This document shows positions 19,233-29,915 of a DNA stretch of 64,000 nucleotides, one piece after another (the first letter of the stretch is position 1; each line of letters begins with the position of its first letter). The notes under the pieces were generated by a model. It had not been told where the DNA came from, did not search any database, and saw nothing but the letters and a program-made list of their open reading frames with translations. The translations under genes and the position numbers were made by a program. The stretch is from NCBI GenBank assembly GCA_045562755.1, contig JBJKVF010000006.1, positions 1-64,000 on the forward strand. Reading direction: 5' to 3'. Source of the stretch: GCA-002708145 sp045562755. Its GTDB lineage: Bacteria; Chloroflexota; Dehalococcoidia; Lucifugimonadales; Lucifugimonadaceae.

Positions 19233-19252
19233 TAAATTCTTTACTTATATTT

Positions 19253-19337
19253 TGGTGCGGGAGGTGGGAGTCGAACCCACACGTCTTTTGGACACATGAT
19301 CCTAAGTCAAGCGCGTCTGCCATTTCGCCACTCCCGC
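19253..19337 (-). tRNA. tRNA-Leu (anticodon UAG)
   Basis: Minus-strand cloverleaf: acceptor GCGGGAG pairs with CTCCCGC, then discriminator A and encoded CCA. The long variable arm (TGTCCAAAAGACG region) marks a class II tRNA. The anticodon loop CTTAGGA gives TAG, and the T loop is TTCGACT. One oddity: the anticodon stem CTTGA/TCATG has a T-T mismatch at its second pair. There is no duplicated 3' end around it, so no sign of integration here. Confidence 0.95.
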
Positions 19338-19375
19338 AATTATCATTACAAGTAATTATTTTACAAAAAAATTAA

Positions 19376-20287
19376 CTATTTTTGTTTCCAATCAGAACTT
19401 ATTTGAGACCAAATTTCACTAATCTCTTTAATAATATCTTCTGATAATTCTAAATTAGATTGCATGATTTTAATATTTTTTTTCAAGTGAGATAAATTTT
19501 GTGTACCTACTATCGCAGTTTGAACTTCCTTATGAAAAAGCGTAAATTTTAGAGCTAAAAAAATATAATCTTCAGGGTAATCTAATTCAGTAATTAGAGA
19601 TATCATTTCCTTTGCTCTTTCAAAATATTCAAAAGTATACTCGGGTATGTGAGAATATATGGCTGTTTTTTTTTCTGTGCCCCATACCGCATTTGCTAAG
19701 GGTCTTTTAATAATTAATCCTAAATTTCTTTTTTTGATTTCATCAAATAATTTAAATTTAGCATATTGATCTACCAAATTAAAACTTGTTTGAATAGTAT
19801 CAAATAAGCCACTTGTTATAGCCCATATAACATTTTCATTATTACCGCTGTAACCTAAAAATCTTATTTTACCTGCAGCTCTTGAATCTTGAAGTGCTCT
19901 TACAACATCACCTTTCTCTAGTGAAGATATGTCCGTCCCATGAAGCTGCATAATATCTATATAATCTGTTTTCAGTAATCTTAATGATTTATCAACAGAA
20001 TCAGTAATAGAATCATAAGTCCACTCATTACCCAATATAGAATGACCCGTTTTCGAAGCTAAAATGAATTCCGACCTTCTATGTGAAAGATGATCACCAA
20101 TTATTTGTTCACTAATACCATATGATGAAGCTGTATCAATAAAATTAATACCATTATCAATTGAAAAATTAAAAATATCAGAAATTAATTTATTGTCTTT
20201 AATTGATAAATTAAACCCTATTTCAGAAGTACCAAAACCTAACCTAGAAATCTTTAAGCCTGTTTTGCCTAATATATTTGTTTGCAT
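19376..20287 (-). CDS. Aldo/keto reductase
   Basis: NADPH-linked (beta/alpha)8 oxidoreductase, 303 residues. Starts LGKTGLKISRLGFGT and has the tetrad Asp/Tyr in INFIDTASSYGISE, Lys in FILASKTG, and His in IMQLHGTD. RPLANAVWG and the C-terminal AIVGTQNLSHLKKNI are typical of the sugar aldehyde/L-fucose-dehydrogenase-like branch. 13 bp separate it from the lactonase gene upstream, and both sit with an enolase-superfamily gene in one minus-strand run. That suggests oxidation or reduction of a sugar that the lactonase and dehydratase then process. Confidence 0.87.
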   Translation of the reverse strand: MQTNILGKTGLKISRLGFGTSEIGFNLSIKDNKLISDIFNFSIDNGINFIDTASSYGISEQIIGDHLSHRRSEFILASKTGHSILGNEWTYDSITDSVDKSLRLLKTDYIDIMQLHGTDISSLEKGDVVRALQDSRAAGKIRFLGYSGNNENVIWAITSGLFDTIQTSFNLVDQYAKFKLFDEIKKRNLGLIIKRPLANAVWGTEKKTAIYSHIPEYTFEYFERAKEMISLITELDYPEDYIFLALKFTLFHKEVQTAIVGTQNLSHLKKNIKIMQSNLELSEDIIKEISEIWSQISSDWKQK

Positions 20288-20300
20288 AAATTGCCTTATT

Positions 20301-21398
20301 TTATAAAAATTTTATACAAACAGGAGAAGGTATTTCCAAATTATATCCAGTGTCTGAAAGAGAACCATCATCATTAATTTTTAGCGTAGCAATATTACTA
20401 GTATCTTGATTGGCAACAAATAAAAACTTGCCATCAGGTGAGGTGGCAAAATTTCTTGGGGTTTCACCCAAAGATGAATGATGACCAATATTAATTAGAG
20501 TATTTTTAGATTCATCAAATTTAAAAATTGCTATTGAATCATGACCTCTATTAGAACCATAAACATAATTACCATCGATAGATGTATGAATATCTGCCGT
20601 CCATGAATCACCAATAAAATCATCTGGTAAAGTATCAACTGATTCAATCAAATTAAGGGAGCCATCTTTACCTAGGTCATATGATGATACAGAACCTCCA
20701 AGTTCATTTATTACAAACACTTTACGGTTGTTTGGATGAAAAGTAAAGTGTCTAGGCCCTATACCTGGCTTAACATTAATTATTGAATTTTCGTTTAAAG
20801 ATAATTTATTTTTTTCATAATTTATTTCATACTTGAAAATTTTATCTAAGCCTAAATCACATACATAAGCGTATTTTCCTGATTGATCAATATTTACTGA
20901 ATGGGCATGAGCAGCTTCTTGACGATTTTTATTTATTGAGCTTCCCTCATGTTGAATAAAATCTGATAATTCTGAGATTGATCCATCCCCGTTTAATGGA
21001 AATACACTCACACTGCCTCCAGCATAATTAGCTGTTATTAATATTGAATCGGAAGGATCAGAGTTAATATGACAAGGTCCAGTACCCTTTGTCATCTGCT
21101 TATTTATAAATTTAAGGCTTCCATTTTCACTGTTTATTTCAAAAGATGTTACACTACCTGTTCTTTCTGAGGTTACTTCTGAAACTGAATATAAGTATTT
21201 TTTCGAAGAAGAAATATGCACGAATGAAGGATTTGTTACATCAACATCTTTTGTAGATGAAATAATAGAAATTTCACCAGTATTTGAATCAATAGAAGCT
21301 GTATAAATACCATCACTAAAAACATTACTGTTTTTACTTTTTCCTCCACCTAATCCACCTTGAGTATAAGTTCCAATAAACGCTTTATAATTATTCAT
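20301..21398 (-). CDS. Lactonase, 6-phosphogluconolactonase (PGL) beta-propeller family
   Basis: 365 residues forming a seven-bladed propeller, with repeats such as PSFVHISSSKKYLYSV, PCHINSDPSDSILITANY, AHAHSVNIDQSGKYAYV and GPRHFTFHPNNRKVFV. This is the YbhE/Pgl lactonase family that opens gluconolactone-type rings. No signal peptide, so cytoplasmic. The start ATG is preceded by GGAGA. It sits between the aldo/keto reductase and the enolase-superfamily dehydratase, consistent with a sugar to lactone to aldonate route. Confidence 0.87.
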   Translation of the reverse strand: MNNYKAFIGTYTQGGLGGGKSKNSNVFSDGIYTASIDSNTGEISIISSTKDVDVTNPSFVHISSSKKYLYSVSEVTSERTGSVTSFEINSENGSLKFINKQMTKGTGPCHINSDPSDSILITANYAGGSVSVFPLNGDGSISELSDFIQHEGSSINKNRQEAAHAHSVNIDQSGKYAYVCDLGLDKIFKYEINYEKNKLSLNENSIINVKPGIGPRHFTFHPNNRKVFVINELGGSVSSYDLGKDGSLNLIESVDTLPDDFIGDSWTADIHTSIDGNYVYGSNRGHDSIAIFKFDESKNTLINIGHHSSLGETPRNFATSPDGKFLFVANQDTSNIATLKINDDGSLSDTGYNLEIPSPVCIKFL

Positions 21399-21413
21399 GA
21401 GTCTCCTTTTTAT

Positions 21414-22535
21414 TTAAATTATTAAATCTTCATCTATTTCTACACCAAGACCAGGCTTGGATGGAAGATTCATATAACCATCTTTATCTATTGTAGGGTA
21501 ATTTTTCATAATTGAAAATTTATGCGTATAAGAACCAATTGGTGGATCATGTAGTAATTCCATAAAAGGTGCATTATTCCATGAAGCAACTAAATGCATA
21601 TGAGCTATAACTCCTATACCACCTCCTCCGTGATGTGGAACAATTTTCTTCCCATACATTTCAGCTAATACACCAATTTTTCTAAGTTGAGTTATTCCAC
21701 CTAAAACCATACTTTCTGGTTGAAGAACTTGATATGAATTTTTTTCACAAAACAACAAGAAGTCATTCATTATAATATTATTTTCTCCACCTGCAATCCG
21801 TAGATTAACTTTTGAAGCAAGCTCTGATAAAGCGTCAAAATCATATCTATATAAAGGTTCTTCTAGCCAGTATATATCAAAGTCCTCTAATTCCTTAGCT
21901 GTCTCATAGGCTCGCTTAAAATCCCACTTTACACCTTTTTGATATCTTACTGTTGATTGAGCTTGATTAGCATCAACCATAATTGTCATATCTTTACCAA
22001 CTGCTAACCGAACTTTTTCTACAGTTTTAATATCCTCTTGAATAGAATCATGATGAAGTCTTAATTTTATAGCTTTCCAACCTTCTTGATATAATTTCTT
22101 TGCCATTTCTGCTCTTTCATCTGGATTAGATAAAATTATCATACTTGCATAAGGAATGAGCTTATTTCTATTCCCGCCCCAAATTTTGTACAATGGCAGA
22201 TTAGAAAGCTTGCCAAGTATATCCCACAATGCTATATCTACCCCTGCCATACCTTGGTACGGAAGTGAATAACCTTGTAATAGATTTGCAGAGTGTAATT
22301 CAATTTCAAGTGGGTCCTTACCAATTAAATATTTACGAACAGGGTCTAAAAAAATTGGGTTCAAAGAAGTGCCAATACCATAAACATCAGAGTCTGTTTC
22401 TATTTTTATTATTGATCCTCCACCCTTCTCAAAAGAAGATAATTGTCCTGGACTCCAAGCTGGTTCAATTTCACCAATTTTTTCTGTAACACGCAGATTA
22501 ATAATCTTAACGTCTGTTATTTTTACATTTTTCAT
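21414..22535 (-). CDS. Mandelate racemase/muconate lactonizing enzyme family protein
   Basis: Enolase-superfamily enzyme, 373 residues. Strand-2 lysine motif GWKAIKLRLHHD (K-x-R), metal ligands in MVDANQAQST, YWLEEPLY and IAGGENN, and His in IVPHHGGGGIG. A longer frame uses a TTG at 22556, but the ATG at 22535 is preceded by GAAGGT and gives the natural N-terminus (MKNVKITDVK). It is the first gene of the minus-strand run with lactonase and aldo/keto reductase, so an aldonate or related sugar-acid dehydratase is likely; not proven. The cupin gene is divergent, 82 bp away. Confidence 0.85.
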   Translation of the reverse strand: MKNVKITDVKIINLRVTEKIGEIEPAWSPGQLSSFEKGGGSIIKIETDSDVYGIGTSLNPIFLDPVRKYLIGKDPLEIELHSANLLQGYSLPYQGMAGVDIALWDILGKLSNLPLYKIWGGNRNKLIPYASMIILSNPDERAEMAKKLYQEGWKAIKLRLHHDSIQEDIKTVEKVRLAVGKDMTIMVDANQAQSTVRYQKGVKWDFKRAYETAKELEDFDIYWLEEPLYRYDFDALSELASKVNLRIAGGENNIIMNDFLLFCEKNSYQVLQPESMVLGGITQLRKIGVLAEMYGKKIVPHHGGGGIGVIAHMHLVASWNNAPFMELLHDPPIGSYTHKFSIMKNYPTIDKDGYMNLPSKPGLGVEIDEDLII

Positions 22536-22617
22536 AAAAAAATTACCTTCACTCAAATTAAATATATAATCTATATCATAATATATAAAATGTAAAAATT
22601 TAACAAGAAAGAATAAA

Positions 22618-22932
22618 ATGAATCCAGTAATAAAAAATAAAAATAATTATGAGAATCCAATATTATCTATTGAGGATAAAGTTGGTGAGTATGTAATGCT
22701 TTATGTTGTTCACAAAAAAGGAGAAAGCAGCCCAGATCATACCCACCCATGGGAGCATCAAGCTTATATCACTACAGGAGAGGGTGTATTAGTATGTAAT
22801 GGAGAAGAATTTCCCATAAAAGAAGGTGATTGCATACTAGTTCCAGCAAATCAAAGACACCAATTTATAAATAGAGGCGAAAAAAATCTCGAAAGAGTAA
22901 CAATTAATCCAAGAAATTCAGTTGAAAATTAG
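22618..22932 (+). CDS. Small cupin-domain protein
   Basis: 104-residue single cupin. Motif 1 reads SSPDHTHPWEHQAYITTGEG (two His, plus Glu), and motif 2 reads GDCILVPANQRHQFINRG with the third His. This is a metal-binding beta-barrel typical of small sugar- or acid-binding isomerases and oxygenases. AAGAA lies just upstream of the ATG. It ends with a 4-bp overlap onto the convergent RraA-like gene. Function unknown; it may isomerise or bind an intermediate of the sugar-acid pathway. Confidence 0.8.
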   Translation: MNPVIKNKNNYENPILSIEDKVGEYVMLYVVHKKGESSPDHTHPWEHQAYITTGEGVLVCNGEEFPIKEGDCILVPANQRHQFINRGEKNLERVTINPRNSVEN

Positions 22933-23645
22933 TAGCTTTCTTTAGCCCCTTTTTCGGCAGAAATTTTCCATGCCTGGCCTAGAGACTCAACTGAAACATT
23001 AGGATCACGTGCAGCATTTATAACGATAGACTCTTGTTCAGCTAAAGAATTAGCTAATAAAGGAATTTTCCCAACTACATCATGTGGAATTTTTATAACA
23101 CCATGAATATCTGCTGCGATTATATCTCCTGGCTTAATGTAAACTCCTCCCACGTCAACAGGTATGTTGTAATCAATAGCATGAACATACCCATGTGACA
23201 CCAAAACTTCTTTCGACCAAAATGGAAAACCAAGTTCTTCAGCTTCTTTAAGATCTCTAACTCCACCATCCGTAACTGCTCCAACACATCCTAAACCTTT
23301 AGCTATATTCCCTTGCACCTCACCCCAATAAGACCCTATAGTATTAGGATAATCTAAATCATGCAAAACTACCATTCTTGGGCCTGGGATAGAAGTAATA
23401 GCTTTATAGTAATCTGTTCTTTCCAATGCACTAGGTGACTTATGTCTTGCTGAAATTACACCTGTTACAGCATTACCAACATATGTTTTATTTATAGTAG
23501 TCTGAGACTTAATTTCTGGTCTCAAGAATCCTTCAGTTCGAGGTAAAATTTCCAGCAATTCTAATGCATTAGCAATTGTAGGAGTATCTATTGATTCAAG
23601 CTTTTTTAGCAGTTCTTTAGATAAATGCGATTTTATTTCTGACAT
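22929..23645 (-). CDS. RraA-like / HMG aldolase family protein
   Basis: 238 residues. The RraA/HMG-aldolase core is seen in DTPTIANAL near the N-terminus, YWGEVQGNIAKGLGCVGAVT, DGGVRD with the catalytic Arg-Asp, and GDIIAADIHGVIKIP. Members cleave 4-hydroxy-2-oxo acids to pyruvate plus an oxo acid or decarboxylate oxaloacetate; the RNase E regulator branch is shorter. With no RNase E context and many sugar-acid enzymes around it, an aldolase role is the better inference. ATG with GGAA upstream. Confidence 0.82.
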   Translation of the reverse strand: MSEIKSHLSKELLKKLESIDTPTIANALELLEILPRTEGFLRPEIKSQTTINKTYVGNAVTGVISARHKSPSALERTDYYKAITSIPGPRMVVLHDLDYPNTIGSYWGEVQGNIAKGLGCVGAVTDGGVRDLKEAEELGFPFWSKEVLVSHGYVHAIDYNIPVDVGGVYIKPGDIIAADIHGVIKIPHDVVGKIPLLANSLAEQESIVINAARDPNVSVESLGQAWKISAEKGAKESY

Positions 23646-23770
23646 AAAAATTCCTTTAATGATATAAATAATCTAATTATATTAACATTAACTAATAAAT
23701 TAAAACAGATATTAAAATTATTAAATCGTAAAAAGAATTTTATGAAAAAAATATTGGAGATAAATTTCAA

Positions 23771-25408
23771 ATGAATGGAAATGAATTTGTAGCAAAAATA
23801 CTTAAGGAAGAAGGAATTGAGCAAATAACATGCTTTCCTAGCAATAATATCATTGAAGCTGTTGCAAAAGAAGGTATTAGGCCTTATATGTTTAGGCACG
23901 AAAGAGGAGCTATAATGGCAGCAGATGGTTATAGCAGGTTAAAAAATAGAAAAAAATTTGGTGTAGTAGCGGTTCAATTTGCAGCTGGGGCTGAAAATTC
24001 TCTGGGAGGTATATCTCAAGCGTTTGGAGACAATGTTCCTATTCTAATTTTACCTGGAGGATACCCAATAGAAAGAAGAAATACTAGGCCTAATTTTTCT
24101 GCAACTAATTCTTGGAAAAATGTTGTAAAATCTGCAGAAGCAATAGATACTCCATCACAAATAAAAGATGTAATGAGAAGAGCATTTAATGCACTTAAAA
24201 ATGGTAATCCTGGCCCAGTTGTTGTAGAAATGACCATGGATATTTGTGAAATGGAAGTACCAGCTGAACACTTAAATTACTCATCTCCTAAAATGTCCTT
24301 ATCTGTTCCATCAGTCAGCGATATTAAAAATACTGTAAAAGAATTACTTAGCGCAAAATTACCAATGATATGGTCAGGTTCAGGTGTTCTTTTTTCAGAT
24401 GCAACTAGAGAGTTGAGAGAATTGGCAGAATTATTAGATATACCTGTTTTTACAACTATGGAAGGTAAATCCTCATTTGATGAGAGACACCCATTATCAT
24501 TGGGGGCTGGAAGTGGAGCAACAACTGGTCATGCATTTAAGTGGATTAATGAATCAGACGTGGTACTTGGTTTAGGTACAAGCCTATCGATAAATAATTA
24601 CACTAGGACTATTCCTAATGGGAAAAAGTGCGTTATTCATAATACAATAAACCCCGAGGAAATAAACAAAGAAACTCCCTCAGATATTGGACTTATTGGT
24701 GATGCAAAATTGACTTTACAAATGATAATTCAAGAGGCTAAGAGTGCAATTGGTGAAAAAAATAGAAATACTGGGGTAAGAGAAAAAATTGCATATGAAA
24801 AAAATCAATGGCTCAAAGAGTGGAATCCTATACTTAACTCAGATGAGAATCCGATGAATCCTTATAGAATTATAAATGAAATAAATAAAAATATTGACCT
24901 TGAAAACAGTATAGTAACCCATGATGCTGGTGGCCCCAGAGATTGTATGGTTCCATTTTTTACAGCAACTAATCCCCATAGTTATATAGGTTGGGGAAAA
25001 ACAACACATTTAGGTTTTGGAATACCATTAATGATTGGAGCTAAATTAGCTGAGCCAGATAAATTTTGTCTTAACTATATGGGTGATGGCGCGTGGGGAA
25101 TGTCAGGTACAGACGTTGAATCTGCTACCAGATTAGGACTTCCTATAACTACTGTGCTACTTAATAATGGAGGCATGGCTACATATCCTGGTGGTTTCCC
25201 AACTGCTAGAGAACAATACGGTGTTTCTGAAATGATAGGTAATTATGCAAAAATAACCGAAGGTATGGGTGGACATGGTATTGAAGTATCTAGCCCGGAT
25301 GAAATTGCTCCAGCTATCAAAAAAGCTCAAGAAATAAATGCCGAAGGTCAATCAGTATTAATTGATATTAAGTCAAATTATTATCATAAAAAATCAAATT
25401 TCAGATAA
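23771..25408 (+). CDS. ThDP-dependent enzyme, acetolactate synthase-like (second copy)
   Basis: 545-residue ThDP enzyme, a diverged paralogue of the one at 14273. Catalytic Glu in FRHERGAIMAADGYSR, PP-domain motif YMGDGAWGMSG...LLNNGGM. Start ATG preceded by GGAGATAAA. Middle-domain strands run about 190-340. No regulatory subunit gene is adjacent. The surrounding RraA-like and sarcosine oxidase-like genes suggest 2-oxo acid decarboxylation or carboligation in catabolism rather than valine synthesis. Substrate unknown. Confidence 0.82.
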   Translation: MNGNEFVAKILKEEGIEQITCFPSNNIIEAVAKEGIRPYMFRHERGAIMAADGYSRLKNRKKFGVVAVQFAAGAENSLGGISQAFGDNVPILILPGGYPIERRNTRPNFSATNSWKNVVKSAEAIDTPSQIKDVMRRAFNALKNGNPGPVVVEMTMDICEMEVPAEHLNYSSPKMSLSVPSVSDIKNTVKELLSAKLPMIWSGSGVLFSDATRELRELAELLDIPVFTTMEGKSSFDERHPLSLGAGSGATTGHAFKWINESDVVLGLGTSLSINNYTRTIPNGKKCVIHNTINPEEINKETPSDIGLIGDAKLTLQMIIQEAKSAIGEKNRNTGVREKIAYEKNQWLKEWNPILNSDENPMNPYRIINEINKNIDLENSIVTHDAGGPRDCMVPFFTATNPHSYIGWGKTTHLGFGIPLMIGAKLAEPDKFCLNYMGDGAWGMSGTDVESATRLGLPITTVLLNNGGMATYPGGFPTAREQYGVSEMIGNYAKITEGMGGHGIEVSSPDEIAPAIKKAQEINAEGQSVLIDIKSNYYHKKSNFR

Positions 25409-25409
25409 A

Positions 25410-26552
25410 TCAATTAAATCTACTTAGTCTTAGGAATTCTAAATCTTTTGAAAAATTTGATTTAATGATCATTTGAGAAATAATTTCACCTATAACAGTC
25501 GTGAACTTAAAACCATGTCCGGAAAATCCACCTGCTATAAATACTTGTGAAAACTTGGGATGTTTGTCTATGATGAAATGTTCATCAGGAGTATTTGTAA
25601 ACATACATGTTTTAAAATTAATTACATTACCATTTGCTAAAGGAAAATATTTCTTAATTGCAGATCTAAGTGCTATCTCGTCTAATTTAGTTATATCTGT
25701 ATCTTGTTGATCAGGATCAGCTAATTGTTTTAAGTGATTATATTTTCCAATTTTAAAACCAGGTATATCATGAATTGGAGATCCATAATATCTTCCTTCA
25801 TCTACTGCACAAGAAAAAACTGGGAAGTTATCTCTGAATAATTTATCATTTTTGGTCTTGAACCAACCAAGTACTTGACGCTCTGGAACTGCTAAATTGA
25901 TTAATTCTGGTATTAACTTATTCATCCAAGAGCCAGCAGATATAACTAAAGAGTCAGATTTATATCGAGATTTATTTGTTTCAACTAATACTTCTCCATT
26001 ATTAACTTCCCAGTTGAGAACCTTTTCATGCGCTGTAACGTCAGCATTATTCTCAATGGCTAAATTTACAAAGTTTATTATCGCTCTTTCCGATAATAAA
26101 AAACCTCCATCTTTTTGATACAAACCTTTATAATTTACAGGAAAATTATAAGCTGGAAATTTTGAAGATATTTCATTTGAGGATAATACTTGATGTTCAA
26201 TATTATGTTGTATACAAGACTCTAGCGACCCAGAAAAAACCCAATGATTTTCAGATGAAATATCAAGAGAACCAGTTTTATATAAAATTTTTTCTTTACA
26301 TTGTTCTTCAAGATCATACCATAACTCATATGCTCTCATTAGCATAGGAACATAAGATGGATGTTCAGAGTATGCTAAGCGAATTATTCTATTAATACCA
26401 TGAGAAGAGCCATATAAATTTGGTATATCAGATTGTTCAATTCCCAGAACTTTTTTCTTTTTTTTGGCTAGTTGATAGAGAGTAGAACTGCCCATGGCTC
26501 CCAAACCAATGACAATAGTATCAAATTTTTTATCTAGATTTTTTATAACCAT
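25410..26552 (-). CDS. Monomeric sarcosine oxidase-like FAD enzyme
   Basis: 380-residue DAO-family flavoprotein. The ADP-binding motif is VIGLGAMGSSTLYQLAK, followed by GSSHGINRIIRLAY as in monomeric sarcosine oxidase/N-methyltryptophan oxidase. NFKTCMFTNTPDEHFIIDKHP contains the cysteine that in this family links FAD covalently, and IAGGFSGHGFKFTTVIGE is the C-terminal FAD site. It likely demethylates an N-methyl amino acid to formaldehyde and peroxide. Convergent with the ThDP gene, one base apart. Confidence 0.87.
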   Translation of the reverse strand: MVIKNLDKKFDTIVIGLGAMGSSTLYQLAKKKKKVLGIEQSDIPNLYGSSHGINRIIRLAYSEHPSYVPMLMRAYELWYDLEEQCKEKILYKTGSLDISSENHWVFSGSLESCIQHNIEHQVLSSNEISSKFPAYNFPVNYKGLYQKDGGFLLSERAIINFVNLAIENNADVTAHEKVLNWEVNNGEVLVETNKSRYKSDSLVISAGSWMNKLIPELINLAVPERQVLGWFKTKNDKLFRDNFPVFSCAVDEGRYYGSPIHDIPGFKIGKYNHLKQLADPDQQDTDITKLDEIALRSAIKKYFPLANGNVINFKTCMFTNTPDEHFIIDKHPKFSQVFIAGGFSGHGFKFTTVIGEIISQMIIKSNFSKDLEFLRLSRFN

Positions 26553-26638
26553 GTAATATTGTTTTCAATAAGTTGTTTTTATGATAAAACTTAATTTGTT
26601 ACAAATCATTAAAATACATTGAAACTACATGGTGAAAA

Positions 26639-28615
<1,977 letters not shown>

Positions 28616-28616
28616 A

Positions 28617-29807
28617 TTATTCTTTCTCAATTTTTTTTGTAACTTTATCAATTTGTTTCATCTCAAGACTTGTATCGTTTTCATCGATAATATTTATATC
28701 TTTGAATTTTTTTGCAGTAACAAAAACTCTTGATTGAAAAGAGCTAACAGCTTTATTAAATGCGTCAACTGTTCTACCTAATGCAGATTCTACATGACCA
28801 AAATGATCTGTAAAAACACTTAATCTTTCATACAATTCTCTACCTAAATCAGAAATTTGTTTAGCATTTTCAGCCATTGATTCTTCCCTCCAACCTACCG
28901 CAAAAGCTTTTAATATTGCTAATAATGATAATGGAGATGCAATAACAACATTTCTATTGCTTGCCCATTCAAGTAAAGAAGAGTCGCTATCAAGTATAGA
29001 CATATAAACCGACTCTATAGGAATAAACATTACAACAAGCTCCGGAGAGTCGGGAAATTGTTCCCAATATTTTTTTGAAGATAGTGAAGTTACGTGTTCT
29101 CTTGTATTTTTTACATGCTGAGTAATATAATTTTCTCTGATTTTTTTATCTTCACTTTCAATAGCTTTTATATATGCGTCCATAGGGGTTTTTGCATCTA
29201 CAACAATATTTTTACCTCCAGCCATATTGACAACAAGATCGGGTATTATTCTTGTATCCTCATCAGTAAATACTTTCTGTTCAACAAAATCACAAAATTT
29301 TATCATCCCAGCGATTTCAACAACTCTTCGTAATTGCATCTCTCCCCATGCACCTCTAAGGTTAGGAGCTCGTAAAGCTTTTGATAAATCTGAAGTCTCC
29401 TTAATCAAAACATTCATCTGCTCATAAGTCGATGTTTGAGACCTTATTCTATCTTTGTCAAAATTCTCAATTCTATTATCTATCGCTTTAATAGTCTCTA
29501 TAGCTGGATTAATTAATTTCTGAATTTCTAATTGTCTTTTTTCAAGGTCAGATTTAGCTTGGTTCTGGTAATTATCCATTTTCTCATTAGCTAAAGTAAG
29601 AAAAGATTCATTATTATTTTTCAAAGCATCTGAGGCAATATTTGTAAAAGTTTCTTTTAAATCTTGAGTATTACTATTAATTTGTTCTTTTTGATCTAAT
29701 AGGTTCTGGATTTCCGAATTCTTTATGTCAATTTTTAGCTTCCAATAAATTGAACAAGCAATTACACCTATGATAAAACCAACTATACCTAAAATTATTT
29801 GTTCCAT
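28617..29807 (-). CDS. rmuC: DNA recombination protein RmuC
   Basis: 396 residues. An N-terminal membrane anchor (IILGIVGFIIGVIACSIYW), a coiled-coil stretch of about 120 residues rich in Lys/Glu/Gln, then the RmuC nuclease-like domain: RGAWGEMQLRRVVEIAGM, PDLVVNMAGGKNIVVDAKTP, YVSMLD-like VYMSILDSDSSLLEWA, and VVIASPLSLLAILKAFAVGWR. RmuC limits inversions and recombination at short repeats. The ATG is preceded by CAGGAGAG. Convergent with acs, one base apart. Confidence 0.93.
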   Translation of the reverse strand: MEQIILGIVGFIIGVIACSIYWKLKIDIKNSEIQNLLDQKEQINSNTQDLKETFTNIASDALKNNNESFLTLANEKMDNYQNQAKSDLEKRQLEIQKLINPAIETIKAIDNRIENFDKDRIRSQTSTYEQMNVLIKETSDLSKALRAPNLRGAWGEMQLRRVVEIAGMIKFCDFVEQKVFTDEDTRIIPDLVVNMAGGKNIVVDAKTPMDAYIKAIESEDKKIRENYITQHVKNTREHVTSLSSKKYWEQFPDSPELVVMFIPIESVYMSILDSDSSLLEWASNRNVVIASPLSLLAILKAFAVGWREESMAENAKQISDLGRELYERLSVFTDHFGHVESALGRTVDAFNKAVSSFQSRVFVTAKKFKDINIIDENDTSLEMKQIDKVTKKIEKE

Positions 29808-29826
29808 AATACTCTCCTGAAAAAAT

Positions 29827-29915
29827 TCAGTTTATCCATTGATTTGTTGCATTTTGGTCATTATCAGTAATATTAAGATATTCATTAGTTTCAGGATTAA
29901 CTTGATATTTTTTTT
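29827..29915 (-). other. Possible out-of-frame C-terminal tail of the galactonate dehydratase-like gene
   Basis: With one A fewer in the 8-A run at 29915-29908, the minus strand reads VKKYQVNPETNEYLNI then TDNDQNATNQWIN and a TGA. The stretch is open, its composition is protein-like, and it ends 19 bp before the rmuC ATG with CAGGAG between. I do not recognise the tail as a required family element, so this is weaker than the lepA case. Confidence 0.45.

Noticed and set aside
19075..19375. Plus-strand frames across the tRNA-Leu gene
   Set aside because: They are translations of the tRNA complement (WESNPHVFWTHDPKSSASAI), a common artefact.
23633..23899. Minus-strand 88-residue frame upstream of the second ThDP gene
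   Set aside because: It mostly overlaps the real ThDP gene start on the other strand and lies in low-complexity Phe/Asn-rich sequence without a family.
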